Below are positions 11,664 through 22,204 of a stretch of 64,000 bases of DNA, in pieces. Position 1 is the first letter of the stretch; the number at the start of each line of letters is the position of its first letter. The notes beneath the pieces are model-generated. The model did no database searches and had not been told where the DNA came from. It was given only the letters and a program-made list of their open reading frames with translations. Origin of the DNA: Heliocidaris erythrogramma (Eukaryota > Echinodermata > Echinoidea > Camarodonta > Echinometridae); the NCBI GenBank assembly GCA_025617745.1, contig CM046856.1, positions 31,304,208 through 31,368,207 on the forward strand. Direction: 5' to 3'. The position numbers were made by a program, and so were the translations under genes.

Positions 11664-14600
11664 TCAATCATTCCCAGAATTCCCTTCTTTTTCCTGCTGT
11701 TTCATCATCTCAAGGTACTCTGAGGCCAAAATCTTCTTAGGTACAACATCTGTCAAGAAAAGAGGCAAAAGTATTGATAGTTTGTATTGCTAATAGAAAA
11801 CCTGTGATCAGACATATTAGGCTCCAGTGATAACTGCTTCAGCATTGATTTCATCAAATATGGGGTTAGGCAAGGGTTATGTTGTGATCGGGTGTTTAAA
11901 GTTTTTGAAACTTATCTTGAGGTCTGAATGGAAATGCATTTGGAGACAGACTGATAAACTGCTTCTGAATTGTATCAAGCAGTAAATTGGCTGCTTGAGC
12001 CTATGAAATATAAACAAGCTTTAAAAAGATTTGTTGGAAATCATGTTCATCGAAAACAACAACTCTCATTTGAACATACACACACGTTTGGACCATGTTT
12101 CAACTTTCAAAGCACATGGGTCAGGATTAGTACATATACATGTACCTGAATTTCTTTATATTTCTTTGTTAACTGCTCAGCTCCAACACATTTTCTAACA
12201 AAATTGTTTGGCACATCGGTAAGTTTCGACTGAATTTGGGTAAAAATGGAACTCCCTCTAATCAATGACTGCTGCTACTACTACTACTACTACTTTGAGA
12301 AGTACTAGAGTATTAGTAGATCTGTTACTACTCTTTTCAGAAGCACAACTTCTTGAAAAAGAAACAAGTTTAATCACGACCTGGCTAAAGCTCACCTGCA
12401 AGAAACTGGAACTCTTCTTCATCATTGACTACACAGGCGAGGTCATTATAGACTAGGTTACGAGGCGATGAACTCTTCTTGAGTGATTCCTGAGCTAGGC
12501 AACCAACAAACAGCTCCTGTAAGAATCAAACAAGCCAAGAGTGATGAAAACTGAATTTGACGTTCAATATTATTTTACATTTTCAAGTGAAATACTAAAG
12601 TTGTTGAATTGTGGATATAACACATGTATTGATACTGAAATGCTTGAAAGACTTTATTGGAAAGATTTTTAGCAATTTTGTGTGTTCTTTGTATCTAATG
12701 GACTTCAATATTTCACTATTATTTTTTATTACTTTGCTATTTTCTGCTTAAAAGCCTTTTTTCCTCAATGTTCATGTGTATTCAATGCAGCTGTTTTATC
12801 TTGTTTTTGTGTATGTACGTAGAACTACATGTACATGTATATTTAAAAACTTTAAAGGCATATTTCAGACAACTTTTGACGTATACCAAAGCAATTTAAT
12901 GTTTAAAGCAGGTAACCATTTTGAAAACGTATAAAAATTTGAGGGCTTGTGCTTAATAATAATTAACATTTATATAGCGCTTAATCCATAATGGTTTAAA
13001 GCGCTTTACAATATAAAAATACCTGTTGAATACATGTATATACATAATACAAACAAAATAGTATGGGAGTAAGTTTCAAATACAAAAACAGGAATGACAT
13101 GCAAAATAATTATACAGAAGTAATGAGAACATGATGTATTCATTGGCTGTTAAAGAGGAAGGTTTTTAATCTGGATTTAAATGTATCCACTGTTGGAGCT
13201 TCACGAATAATAGTAGGTAAATTGTTCCAGAGGTTAGGGGCGCAGACTGAGAAGGCATGATCACCATAACGCGTAAAAGTTCAGGGACCATGAGAAAGTT
13301 GGAGATGCAAAGATGAGGATGAACGAAGACTGATGGAGGTCTGGAGTTTAGGTGAGATGAGTTTTGTTACGTATGCAGGGGCCAGACCATTACGAGCCTT
13401 GTAAGTCAGGAGTAATATTTTGAACTTGATTCGCTGAGGAATGGGGAGCCAATGAAGGGAACGGAGGACAGGTGTTATGTGATCATGCCTTCTAGTTCGG
13501 GTAATGAGACGGGCTGCAGTGTTCTGAATGTGTTGAAGTTTGGTTAGATGTGAGCTGGGTAAATTTATTAAACTATTGCAATAATCAATGTGGGATGTGA
13601 TAAATGCATTGACAAGGCGCTCAGTCGAGCTTCGGTCAAGGAACTTTCGGAGTTTGCCAATCTTGTGAATTCCAAAGGAAGCAGCTCTGCACATTTTACT
13701 AATGTGTTGCTTCATTGTGGGTTTGTCATCTAGCATGACACCTAGATCACGTACCGAATCCGAAGGAGTGATTGCTACGCCATCAACCTTCAGACTCCGA
13801 AGCACATGATCAGGTTTACGGAATGGTGACGTCACATGCATCACCTCTGTCTTGGCAGCATTCAGCATGAGATTGTTACTGCTCACCCACTCTTTCACAT
13901 CAGATATGCACTGCTCCAGTCGCATCACCCCATTGGGAATTTCGTTCTGCGTAAGTATAAGATATAACTGCGTGTCGTCAGCATACATCACATGTTCCAC
14001 ACCATGTGAACTGATGACATCGCAGAGGGGACCGGTAAAAAGTAAAAAGTCCAATGGTCCCATGACCGACCCTTGTGGTACTCCCCAAGGCAGTGGAAAT
14101 GGTTCAGATTGTACTCAATTGAGAGTGATTATCTGTTTTCGATCCTTTAGGTATGAATCAAGCCAATGAAGGACGACTCCATCAAATCCAGACATTATGA
14201 AAACGTTTAATTAGTATGGTGTGGTCAATCGTCTCAAATGCAGCTGAGAAATCCAACAATATCAGTATAGCTTCGTGCCCTTTATCGACCGCGAGCAATA
14301 GATCATTGGTGACCTTGAGGAGGGCTGTTTCAGTCGAATGGAATTGCCGATAAGCTGACTGCATGACAGGATAAAGTTCAGCATCCTCTAGATAGGACCT
14401 GATCTGGGAAGCTACAATCCTCTCAAGGATCTTTGCAACAAATGCTTGGTTTGCGATCGGTCTGTAGTTCCTCAATTCATTCAGGTCTAAAGAAGGCTTT
14501 TTCAATAGAGGAACTACGTGTGGCGTCTTGTAAGCCGCAGGTACTTCTCCAGTTGACAAACATAAGTCCAGTCAGAAATGGCGCAACCTCATCGATACAC

Positions 14601-17600
14601 TCTTTCAATAACCAAGATGGAATAGGGTCCAATTGACAGGATTTAGATGGGCTCTGGTGGATCACCTTCCGTACCTGGCTCTCGGACACTGGCTCAAAGA
14701 TCGACAGTCTGTGAGTCGTCACTACATCATCATCACAATCCATAGAGTGGTTGGCATGACTCTGGAAACTTGAGACAATGTTCCTGATCTTGCTGTGAAA
14801 GAAAAGTCCAAATTCGTTAGCAAGATCTGAATCGGATTCCCGGTCTGGTAGAAGCTGCTGGGACTTACATGTAGAAAGCTTCTGCACAAACTGGAAGAGC
14901 TGCTTTGTATCACATTGTGCAATTTTGTCAGTCAAGTACCGAGATTTCGATTTAGAGAGCATGTTGTTGTACTGATTACACTTCTCCTTGTATTGTTGAC
15001 TATGCACTTCCAGACCAGAACTTCTCATTTTGCGTTCAGCACGACGTTTAGCACGTTTTGCTTCACAAACTTCACTGGTGTACCACGGAGCTCTAGGCCT
15101 GAGCGAAACAAGTGTGGAGCGCATAGGTGCATGTTTATCAAGAAGCTCCCTCAGTACAATGTTATATTGCTCAGCCATCTCAGAAGCATTCTTGGCCGTT
15201 GGAAGCACATACAACAAGTTCTTAATGTCCGTTCTAAACTGCACCAGATCGATTTCTCGAAGTTTCCGGCAAGTAATCATCTTCTTAGCACATGGAGGTC
15301 TTGTGAATTTGAGTGTCGTGATGACAGCCAAGTGATCAGATGGGAGCCCTGATACAATGTCTACATTCAGTATAGGATGATCCACCTTTCTAGTAATCAA
15401 AAGATCTAGAGTGTGGCCAGCTTGGTGAGTTGATCTCGCTACATGCTGCTGAAAATCAATGGAATCCAAAATGTCAAGAAATGTTTTAGCGTTCAGCCGT
15501 TCCTGTTAGTTATGTCATCAACATGAATATTGAAATCGCCCATGAGCACCTGCTGATGTTGGTCAATCGTGACCGTTTCCAAAAATGAGGAAAATTCAGA
15601 CACGAAAGTTTCATATGACAATTTGTTTCTTGACGACGGGGGTGGCCTGTAAATAGCATATATCCTAAAGACGACCGAAGTTGAAATGCGGACTAAAATA
15701 TCCATATGCTCAAAGGAAGTAAATTTTACAGAAGAATTTGGGGAAAGTTCCAAAGATGCACGATGAATGATACAAATGCCACCTCCTCGAGACTTACGAT
15801 GTTCATGTAATAAGCGAAATTCCGGTAGAGTTGCAATGATATCAGCAATTGTGGAGTTATCTTTTGAATCGCCTCTCAACCACGACTCTGTCACAATCAA
15901 TAGATCCAGTCACATATCATCGTTGTCTTGTTATTCATCGAACGGGCGTTCCAGAGACCCATCCTGAGAAGAGCTCTGTTAGGTCGAGGTCCGGTACTAG
16001 ATGCTTCCTGGGACTGAGTCAGGTATATGAGATTCGGATTTCGATGTGACCGAGATGAATGTCTAACTGGTCGGCATTTTGAATGGTGATCTGAAGTAGA
16101 GACTAAGACTGGAATTGGCTGAAGGCAGTTAACACGTTTGCCACCCCGTTTCCCACGTTTCCTCCAGTGCTTTCGCTTTCCATGTTTCCAATACCTCGAG
16201 CACAGTCCTGATGAAGTACCACGATGATCACCATGAACAGAACATTCTTTGCGTAGTAAGTGCATTGATTCAATTCTCAAGCATACTTCCCTGTATAGTT
16301 TGCATTCCTCTTCGTTTGAACATAAGCTGTGAAGATACAATGCAGTGTACTGGATTAGTCCCAAATCCAAAGCCATTGCTTTGTGAGGAGGCTTTGAATT
16401 CAGACCCAAAGAGTCCAGGCCAACAAAAGGCAACTGATAATCCGAGAGAATGGCTGGCTGAACAAATCCAAAAGGCAGAAGAGCTAATTCACTGTGTGTA
16501 CAAGTGCAGTGGTCAATTGAAGTATACTGGCACAAAATCACAGCAAAAATGATATGATTAATGCAGGAAAATATCAACTTCATGTCTCTGGCAGAAGCCA
16601 TATTTCAAGTCTATAATACTTCTCCTTTGACCTGATATAGATTTCAAAAGATGAAATCAATTTGTTCAGCAAGAAAAGAGTGAAGAAAGCAGAGCCTGAG
16701 AGAGCGCCCAAACAGCGCTGCACAGCACTCTGCTTAGCGGTAGTCAATATGATTGAGAATGAGAGATAGACTAATCAACCTTTAAAAACAAAATTGATTA
16801 AAATTTATTTCATTTTCGGAAATCTGACACTACCAATGTTACAGAATAGAGGAACCTAAAAAATATTCCCAAGACTTTTATAGGCCCTACAAGGATATTT
16901 GAAATTCCCACTTTCATCATGTTCATTTGACAATGTCATTGATTTGATTTGAATTCAAACTACGAGTACGAGATCACGATATCTCTGGCTCACTTATACA
17001 TGTACAAGCTTATCTGAAGATAACCTTGTACTCCACAATAGCTTTTACGGTTGAATAGGCTTCAGTAGATTTTGTGTGTGTTAGCAGGCTATGATCCATT
17101 CTAGATCATTCATACGAGAGGAAAATAATTATTCCGATTTGTATCATAGTAAGAGTTGAAGAGTCCCTGAATCAGGCACTCACGGAACCATCACTATGTG
17201 GGGCTGTGTTAATTTTGGCAGTAGTCAAGACCTCTAAGTTGAAGAGGTAAAAACACCAATATAATCAGCAAAATTTTGAGAAATACTTCCTTCTACAGTT
17301 TAGGATGATAGAATATCTAGTTTCATGCCAGATTCTTCAATAGGATCTTTATCGTCTCGAAGTGAAATTTTCAGGCTGTTTTTGGCCGGCGATCTTGCTC
17401 CTTTCCAGCACTAATGTGCTAATATCACACAATTGCTGTGAGAGACAATTCATCGCGGTACGAAGGTACAAAGTGCAAGGTTATCTGGAATAACCTTGCA
17501 TATGTGTGAATGTGAATCAGGTAATGTAGCAAATTTAAGAAAATGAAATCTTGCTTATAGCAATTTTATTGTCTGTTTTTGACTATTGCATCATCATCAT

Positions 17601-20600
17601 CATCATCATCTGTACGGGAGTGTAGGATATCCTGTAGATCTCCTGGTCATATCACTTGGTACATAAGCTGGTGCATGCGTGGATGTCAGATTATGCTATT
17701 ACAAAGTGTTTATCTAACCAAGAGTCCAAGCTGCGTTTAAATGAATCAATGCTGGTGGCAGTTACTAGAGACACTGGTAGACTGTTCCAAGACTGGACAA
17801 CCTGCTTGCTGAAGGAGTTACTCCGGACGTTCAATCGACAGTAAGTTGGAGTAGCAGGGGCGGATCCAGGATTTTTGTAAAAGAGGGGGCACAGAGCCGG
17901 AAAAGTAGACAATTAAGGGGGAATTTTTTTTTTGGGTAGTTAAGGTATGCCAGTTGGGTTTCAAAAGAGGGGGCTCGGGCCGGTTTAGTGAATAAATTCA
18001 ATGGATGGCCTCTTGTTCTCCGATACTGTGATCGGACAAAAAAGCACTCTGGATCAAGTAGCCAGGATAGCTTCCTGAGTGTAAAAAAAAAGAAAGGGCT
18101 ATATGCCATTTTACACTGCATGAAGCTACATGTAGGTTTTTTATTCAGTCGATCTAATGGTGCCGGGTTAGCAGGTTATGAAAAATGCCCTGGAAAATCC
18201 CTTTCCTGTTAACTCCTGCGACCGACAGGTTCTTCACCACAGCGTCTCCTCCTAGGGAAACTTCTAGAAATTTCCATTAATACTAAACGTTGAGGTCTCA
18301 ACTGGCTTAGTGCTATCTACGTTGACTTTTTGTTTAGCATTAATGGAAATTTCGTCAAACATCTCCACCACTGCACCACATCGTATAGTTTTGATTATGG
18401 TTGTATCGCAGACAGTGCGCGCGCCGTCGCATGCAGCCGCCATTTTCAATCTGCATTACAAGAGGATCCATGAATACACAAACACTGGTGAGTTCTCAGA
18501 AATTTCGGCCATTGTAGCTAATATGCCCAGTAATCCTCAAATTGGCAAGAATCCTACCTAGGATATCAAAAAAACAGCAGAACGGAGGTATAGATAGGAT
18601 TTGTATGGAGCGGAGGTATATAAAGCAGCAAGATCAGATTCGCTGTCAATTGCTCGTGGTCTAGTGTTAAAGGCGTCTGGTCAGACTGTCAGAGTATTCT
18701 CTTTCTACACTGCACTCGCGTTTAAGGTCCCGGGTTCGAATCCCGCTCTTTCTTGCTGATATTTTTTTCAGTTATGAATCGATAACGATAGCGTTTATTC
18801 CGTTATAAATAACTGAATTTCAACAATGAAAACCAAAAAACTTGACTAATTATTCACTTGTTCAGGCGGATTTAATGGCGGCTGGGCATAATAACGACTT
18901 TGGCCGAAATTTCTTATGCTACATTTTGTCTTTTTTTTCTATTAATTAAATAACAAAAATAGAAACATTCCAAAAGTTTCCCTAGGCGGAGACACTGTGG
19001 TGAAGAACCTGTCGGTCGCGGGAGTTAACAGGAAAGGGATTTTACAGGGCATTTTTCATAACCTGCTAACCCAGCTCCATTAGATTGGCCGAATAAAAAA
19101 CCTAGCTTCATGCATTGTAAAATGGCGTATATCCCCTTTTTTTTTACACTCAGGAAGCTATCCTTGCTAGGATCAAGTCTATCTAAACCATGAAGTATTT
19201 TGAAAACCTGGATCATCAGTAGAGGCGGACAAGGGCCTATGAATGACTATTAATTATGAGCTGATGAGGCTACGATCTCTGCCTCTGCATTTCTTTCAAT
19301 CTTTGACTTTGTTTGTCTTTGACTTTGACAATGTGGATAAATTTTCTAGTTACACACCATTTGAAGTACATGTAGTCTGGGCATTATCGTGGTTGAGGAA
19401 ACCACTCATAGCTACATTCCTATACTTCGTGTGTAGAATCTATGCAGTCATACGGCTCAACTTTTTCAAACACCACTGCACAAAAGTCACCAACATTCAC
19501 TCAAAATCGGCATTTAATTTACAAAAACCGACCCCAATATATCCAAGAAATACAATAAATTCAACTCACCGATGTTGGAAAAGATAATTCAAAAATGAAA
19601 TCCGTAATTTACTGTCGATTCTCGCGAAACGAGCTATCGGAGTACATTTCCTGGTCGCTGCGGGCACTGACATCTCCCCAAAAGAATTTTGTCGCTAAAA
19701 ATTCAGTCCATATCCCGTACACGGAAAAGTCCTGATTTTCTGAGTGTGCGATCGTACAGAACGATGTGCGCTTGCGATCCCGAGTTTCTTCGTGGACAAA
19801 AATTTTATTGGCCGATTTTAGAAGACATCGGCGGTATGTAAACAACACACGATCGCGAAACAAATCGGCGGGGATTTCTTCGGTTTTGGGCATGATTTTG
19901 ACTTTGGATTTTGCTGGAAATATGGAAAGTTCTTCCTAACGGCCATTTGATGTAGGAGTGAGATTTTTGAGGGCTGAATTTGAAAGCAAGGTATTTTAAT
20001 TATTTAAAATATTTATCTTATTTTCCCCCATACCTTTAGTACATGCAACAGAAAATACCAACTATTTTATAGTAATGTACCTATGTATGAGTGGAGGAAA
20101 CCACCATTCACTCCGCACAGAAGCGCTTCATTGCGTTACACGCATTGGTTTCCTCATTCCCCGTCCATCATTCATTGTGTCCATACATAGACTCTCACTG
20201 AGTCACTCTGCAGACTGCACTTTATTTTTGCGTGGTACCACATCAGCAAGCAATGGTCATATTGACCATTAGAATCATATACATGTGTGTATACTGGGTA
20301 TTGGGGATACAGATGTAATTTTGTTTGAAATTGATGTTTTTGTGGGCAAACTGATACTTAAGTATCATTCTTTAGATTTTAAGTTATCAGTTTGTTAAGA
20401 TACAAAATGTAGAAAGTTATAAAAACTTACATTTACAGCCCTCTTTTTGGTACTTGTTACCCACATCTCCATACGGAACACGACTGCTCTCAATAATGTT
20501 GCGCACTAGTGAGGCCGCTCTACATGGTTACGCACCGTAGATACGTACGCAGAATGTTACGCACACAAGCTATTCTACGAAGACCTGAAAGGGCCAAACT

Positions 20601-21419
20601 GACGACGTAAAAAAATTAAAAATATTACGTACGTACGTAATATTTTTTCTTTTTTTACGTCGTCAGTTTGGCCCTTTCAGGTCTTCGTAGGAGATCGACG
20701 AACCCATCGCGCCGGTACTACTACGAGCGCTGAGGGCTCCCTTCATCATAATCGTGAAAAATACAAACTGGATGCTGACGGGACAGTCTCGATAGCAGTT
20801 ATCGACAAAAAGGACCCAAAATTTCAGGAAACCCTCTTCAAAGGTCACAAAACAACCTGGTAAGTTTTAATCATCTATTATTCAATATAATTCTTTGGAT
20901 GTAAGTAAACTGTAATATATTATATTCAATTAAATATAGCCAAAAATGCACAGTGATGCAGTTTACTGTTTAGGTATGGGATGTGTGTTGGCTGCGTTAC
21001 TACACAGTCGGCAATGGCGTGTACCTATGAGTGCGTGCTACTGCTAGCGAACGAGTGGTTTCCTCATCCACGATATAGCCGTAGTCTGCAGCATTTTGTT
21101 TTCCTTTTAACATAAATTGATGGAAATAAAGATTTCAAGTATATATGCTAAATCATGAATCAAACATAAAACTCTGACTCTCAGTCTGAGATCCTCATCC
21201 TGAATTTCTGAAACTAAAAAAGGCACACCTAAAAAGGTACATGGGACTAATCATGGACTGGTTCACCGTGATCAGTAGAATTAAACTTAAAATCCTTACC
21301 GTTGCTTTTGTTATCAAATACAAAGATTCTTGGCTGATAGCACTTATTTCCGGGGAACTTTTCATGATCGTCCTGATCCGGAGTGCTGGAAGAAGTGTAG
21401 AATTCTTTTTCTGAGACAT
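11664..21419 (-). CDS. CHRAC1: CHRAC1 histone-fold protein (chromatin accessibility complex subunit, CHRAC15)
   Basis: Three exons on the minus strand, in transcript order: 21419-21300, 12516-12396 and 11749-11664, giving 108 aa. Exon 1 begins MSQKKNSTLLPALRIRTIMK, continues SSPEISAISQES and ends KAT. Exon 2 starts ELFVGCLAQES and ends FQFLA. Exon 3 gives DVVPKKILASEYLEMM and an acidic tail, ending at TGA. Donors are gtaagg and gtgagc; both acceptors end in cag. The R-I-R-x-I-M-K-S-S-P-E, A-T-E-L-F and F-Q-F-L-A-D-x-x-P-K-K-I-L-A-S motifs match CHRAC1 more closely than POLE4. In other animals CHRAC1 pairs with POLE3 through the histone fold and helps ISWI/ACF slide nucleosomes; it acts in the nucleus. 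Human CHRAC1 is slightly longer (131 aa) because of a longer acidic tail. Intron 1 is 8.8 kb and loaded with transposons, while intron 2 is 646 bp. Confidence 0.93.
12955..16620 (-). mobile_element. L2/CR1-type non-LTR retrotransposon, nearly full length but frameshifted
   Basis: Transcript order is high to low coordinate, in CHRAC1 intron 1. The frame from 16601 starts MASARDMK with a hydrophobic stretch, then a strongly basic block, and enters an APE endonuclease (LWNARSM, TESWL, YRPP, GDFN, SDH). The reverse transcriptase follows: NYRPIANQ, LLDFSAAFETIDH, GVPQGSVMGP and YADDTQLYL, with the C-terminal SHIDYCNSL and LHWLPIPQRI near 13500. Breaks near 15898, 15480, 14500 and 14170 split what was one ORF. 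The 3' end carries GCGCTATATAAATG and a short ATT-type tail at about 12955-13020, as usual for L2-like elements. It cannot move as it stands. Confidence 0.88.
16621..17600. other. Intron stretch without recognised features
   Basis: CHRAC1 intron 1 DNA between two LINE remnants. It ends in a short (CAT)n tract at about 17587-17610. No exon or repeat boundary could be supported. Confidence 0.5.
18060..19169. mobile_element. Long-TIR foldback element with 9-bp target duplication (Mutator-like?) carrying a captured segment
   Basis: Terminal inverted repeats of about 200 bp (18060-18262 and 18973-19169) begin AGCCAGGATAGCTTCC / TAGCAAGGATAGCTTCC. The perfect 9-bp duplication ggatcaagt flanks them at 18051-18059 and 19170-19178, and both copies fall in the host LINE frame. 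Long TIRs plus 9-bp duplications are typical of Mutator-like elements; that class is inferred, since no transposase is present. The 700-bp middle has a second small palindrome (about 18265-18350), a CpG-rich segment with GCCGCCATTTT (YY1-like), an ATG-containing piece before a GTGAGT donor-like site, and a tRNA-like unit. Confidence 0.75.
18651..18756 (+). ncRNA. tRNA-like RNA polymerase III unit inside the foldback element
   Basis: An A-box-like TGGTCTAGTGTTAAAGG lies at about 18657 and a perfect B box GGTTCGAATCC at 18733-18743. The spacing is long, as in type II (Ser/Leu) tRNAs. A TATATAAAG box sits about 35 bp upstream (18617-18625) and a T7 run follows at about 18761. The T arm pairs at four of five positions, but the acceptor and anticodon arms do not fold convincingly. 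It is more likely tRNA-derived (SINE or decayed tRNA) than a working tRNA. Confidence 0.4.
19609..19893 (-). CDS. Uncharacterised 94-codon open frame
   Basis: An intronless frame starting MPKTEEIPADLFRDR and ending in SSFRENRQ, in a locally CpG-richer part of CHRAC1 intron 1. It is charged and soluble-looking, with no domain, signal peptide or membrane segment that I recognise. It may be a single exon, a transposon remnant or chance. Confidence 0.15.
   Translation of the reverse strand: MPKTEEIPADLFRDRVLFTYRRCLLKSANKIFVHEETRDRKRTSFCTIAHSENQDFSVYGIWTEFLATKFFWGDVSARSDQEMYSDSSFRENRQ
20575..20690. repeat. Near-perfect inverted repeat (hairpin)
   Basis: Arms of about 40 bp (CTACGAAGACCTGAAAGGGC and GCCCTTTCAGGTCTTCGTAG, extending inward through GACGACGTAAAAAA) surround an AT-rich centre that is itself palindromic (ATTACGTACGTACGTAAT). 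The right arm overlaps a candidate splice acceptor. Confidence 0.85.
20681..20859 (+). CDS. Candidate internal exon of an unknown gene
   Basis: Between a good acceptor (TTGGCCCTTTCAG) and a consensus donor (CCTG|GTAAGT) lies a 179-bp open frame. Its second half reads REKYKLDADGTVSIAV and then KDPKFQETLFKGHKTTW, which has protein-like composition. I do not recognise the family and found no partner exon nearby. It lies antisense within CHRAC1 intron 1. It could also be part of a repeat. Confidence 0.28.
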
Positions 21420-21580
21420 CTTTTTTCATTCGATCAAGTCCGCGAAGTGAAATGTTGAATTTGGCGGGCAGCAGATGGCAGCAGACAAACAATAATCTTG
21501 CTCGAATTTCTTTGCACAAAATTTTGAAGACGCGCCCGGGACGACAAAGAGGGCAAGGCTCTGATCGGGTTTGGTTTGGG
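21420..21580 (-). promoter_or_regulatory. Likely CHRAC1 5' flank
   Basis: The DNA immediately upstream of the CHRAC1 start is locally CpG-rich and contains TTTGGCGGG, which resembles an E2F-type site, plus GGGCGCGTC-like sequence. No TATA box was obvious. The role is inferred from position and composition only. Confidence 0.3.
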
Positions 21581-21609
21581 GGCGACTCTTCGACTTGGGT
21601 TAGCACTTT

Positions 21610-22061
21610 CACATGAGATAACTTATTTAAGGAGTTTTCTCTCTTTTTTGTAGATGAAATAAAAATAATAGGCTGATTTAAGTAGAAAAGGAGATGTATC
21701 TCTGATATATTTTATTACCGACCTTTTTGTTACATTTCTAATGACAAGACGCTTATTGATTTTCTTTTACTTTTATGCAAAACGTATATGTTGGGGGGGG
21801 GGGGGTATAAACGTATTAATTGGCATGGGGTAAAGGATGAAGATAAGCATGCATTTTACATTACAAAAAATAAACAAACGACAACAACAAAAAAAAAAAC
21901 AATTTCTTTATATTCAGTCAAGATATTTACTAATTGATCAGGATTTGGGTTAGCTATGATTATAGAGCAATGGCATAATTACTACGGCGGGGACACGTGA
22001 ACCAATCGCATGGCGAAAGGAAAAGAGGAGGAGGAGGAGGAGGAGGAGGAGGAGAGAAAGT

Positions 22062-22092
<31 letters not shown>

Positions 22093-22200
22093 GGGGGAGG
22101 GAGGAAATAAATGATGAAAAATATGGACAAGCGCATCTATGTCATGAAATATTTCATATTGCCTATTAATCACCATTAATCACCATTTAGTACCATTAAT
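21610..22200. other. Intergenic stretch: microsatellites, no gene
   Basis: AT-rich DNA with a G-run near 21791, a (GGA)n/(GA)n tract ending in a G-run at about 22022-22100, and ATTAATCACC repeats before the next LINE. Confidence 0.6.
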
Positions 22201-22204
22201 CAAA

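Larger units (their letters stand above)
17640..19240 (-). pseudogene. LINE 3'-end fragment (reverse transcriptase C-terminus) split by two insertions
   Basis: Three minus-strand pieces of one CR1/RTE-like C-terminus occur in the right order. They are MIQVFKILHGLDRLDP (near 19216-19170), SQYRRTRGHPLNLFTKPA (near 18035-17985), and RLNVRSNSFSKQVV...WNSLP...SFKRSLDSWLDKHF (about 17843-17695). The first gap is filled by the 18060-19169 element. The second is filled by about 130 bp that looks like an hAT-type G-rich MITE (GGGGCGGATCCAGG start). Confidence 0.72.

Noticed and set aside
18651-18756. Functional tRNA-Ser or tRNA-Leu gene
   Set aside because: A and B boxes are present, but the acceptor and anticodon stems do not form. 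It was kept only as a tRNA-like unit.
20663-20848. Minus-strand 61-codon frame starting MTFEEGFLKF
   Set aside because: It is antisense to the better-supported candidate exon, which has consensus splice sites.
21247-21612. A 121-codon minus-strand frame starting MKVLTQVEES
   Set aside because: It overlaps CHRAC1 exon 1 and its donor in another frame. The CHRAC1 reading has strong family motifs, while this frame has none.
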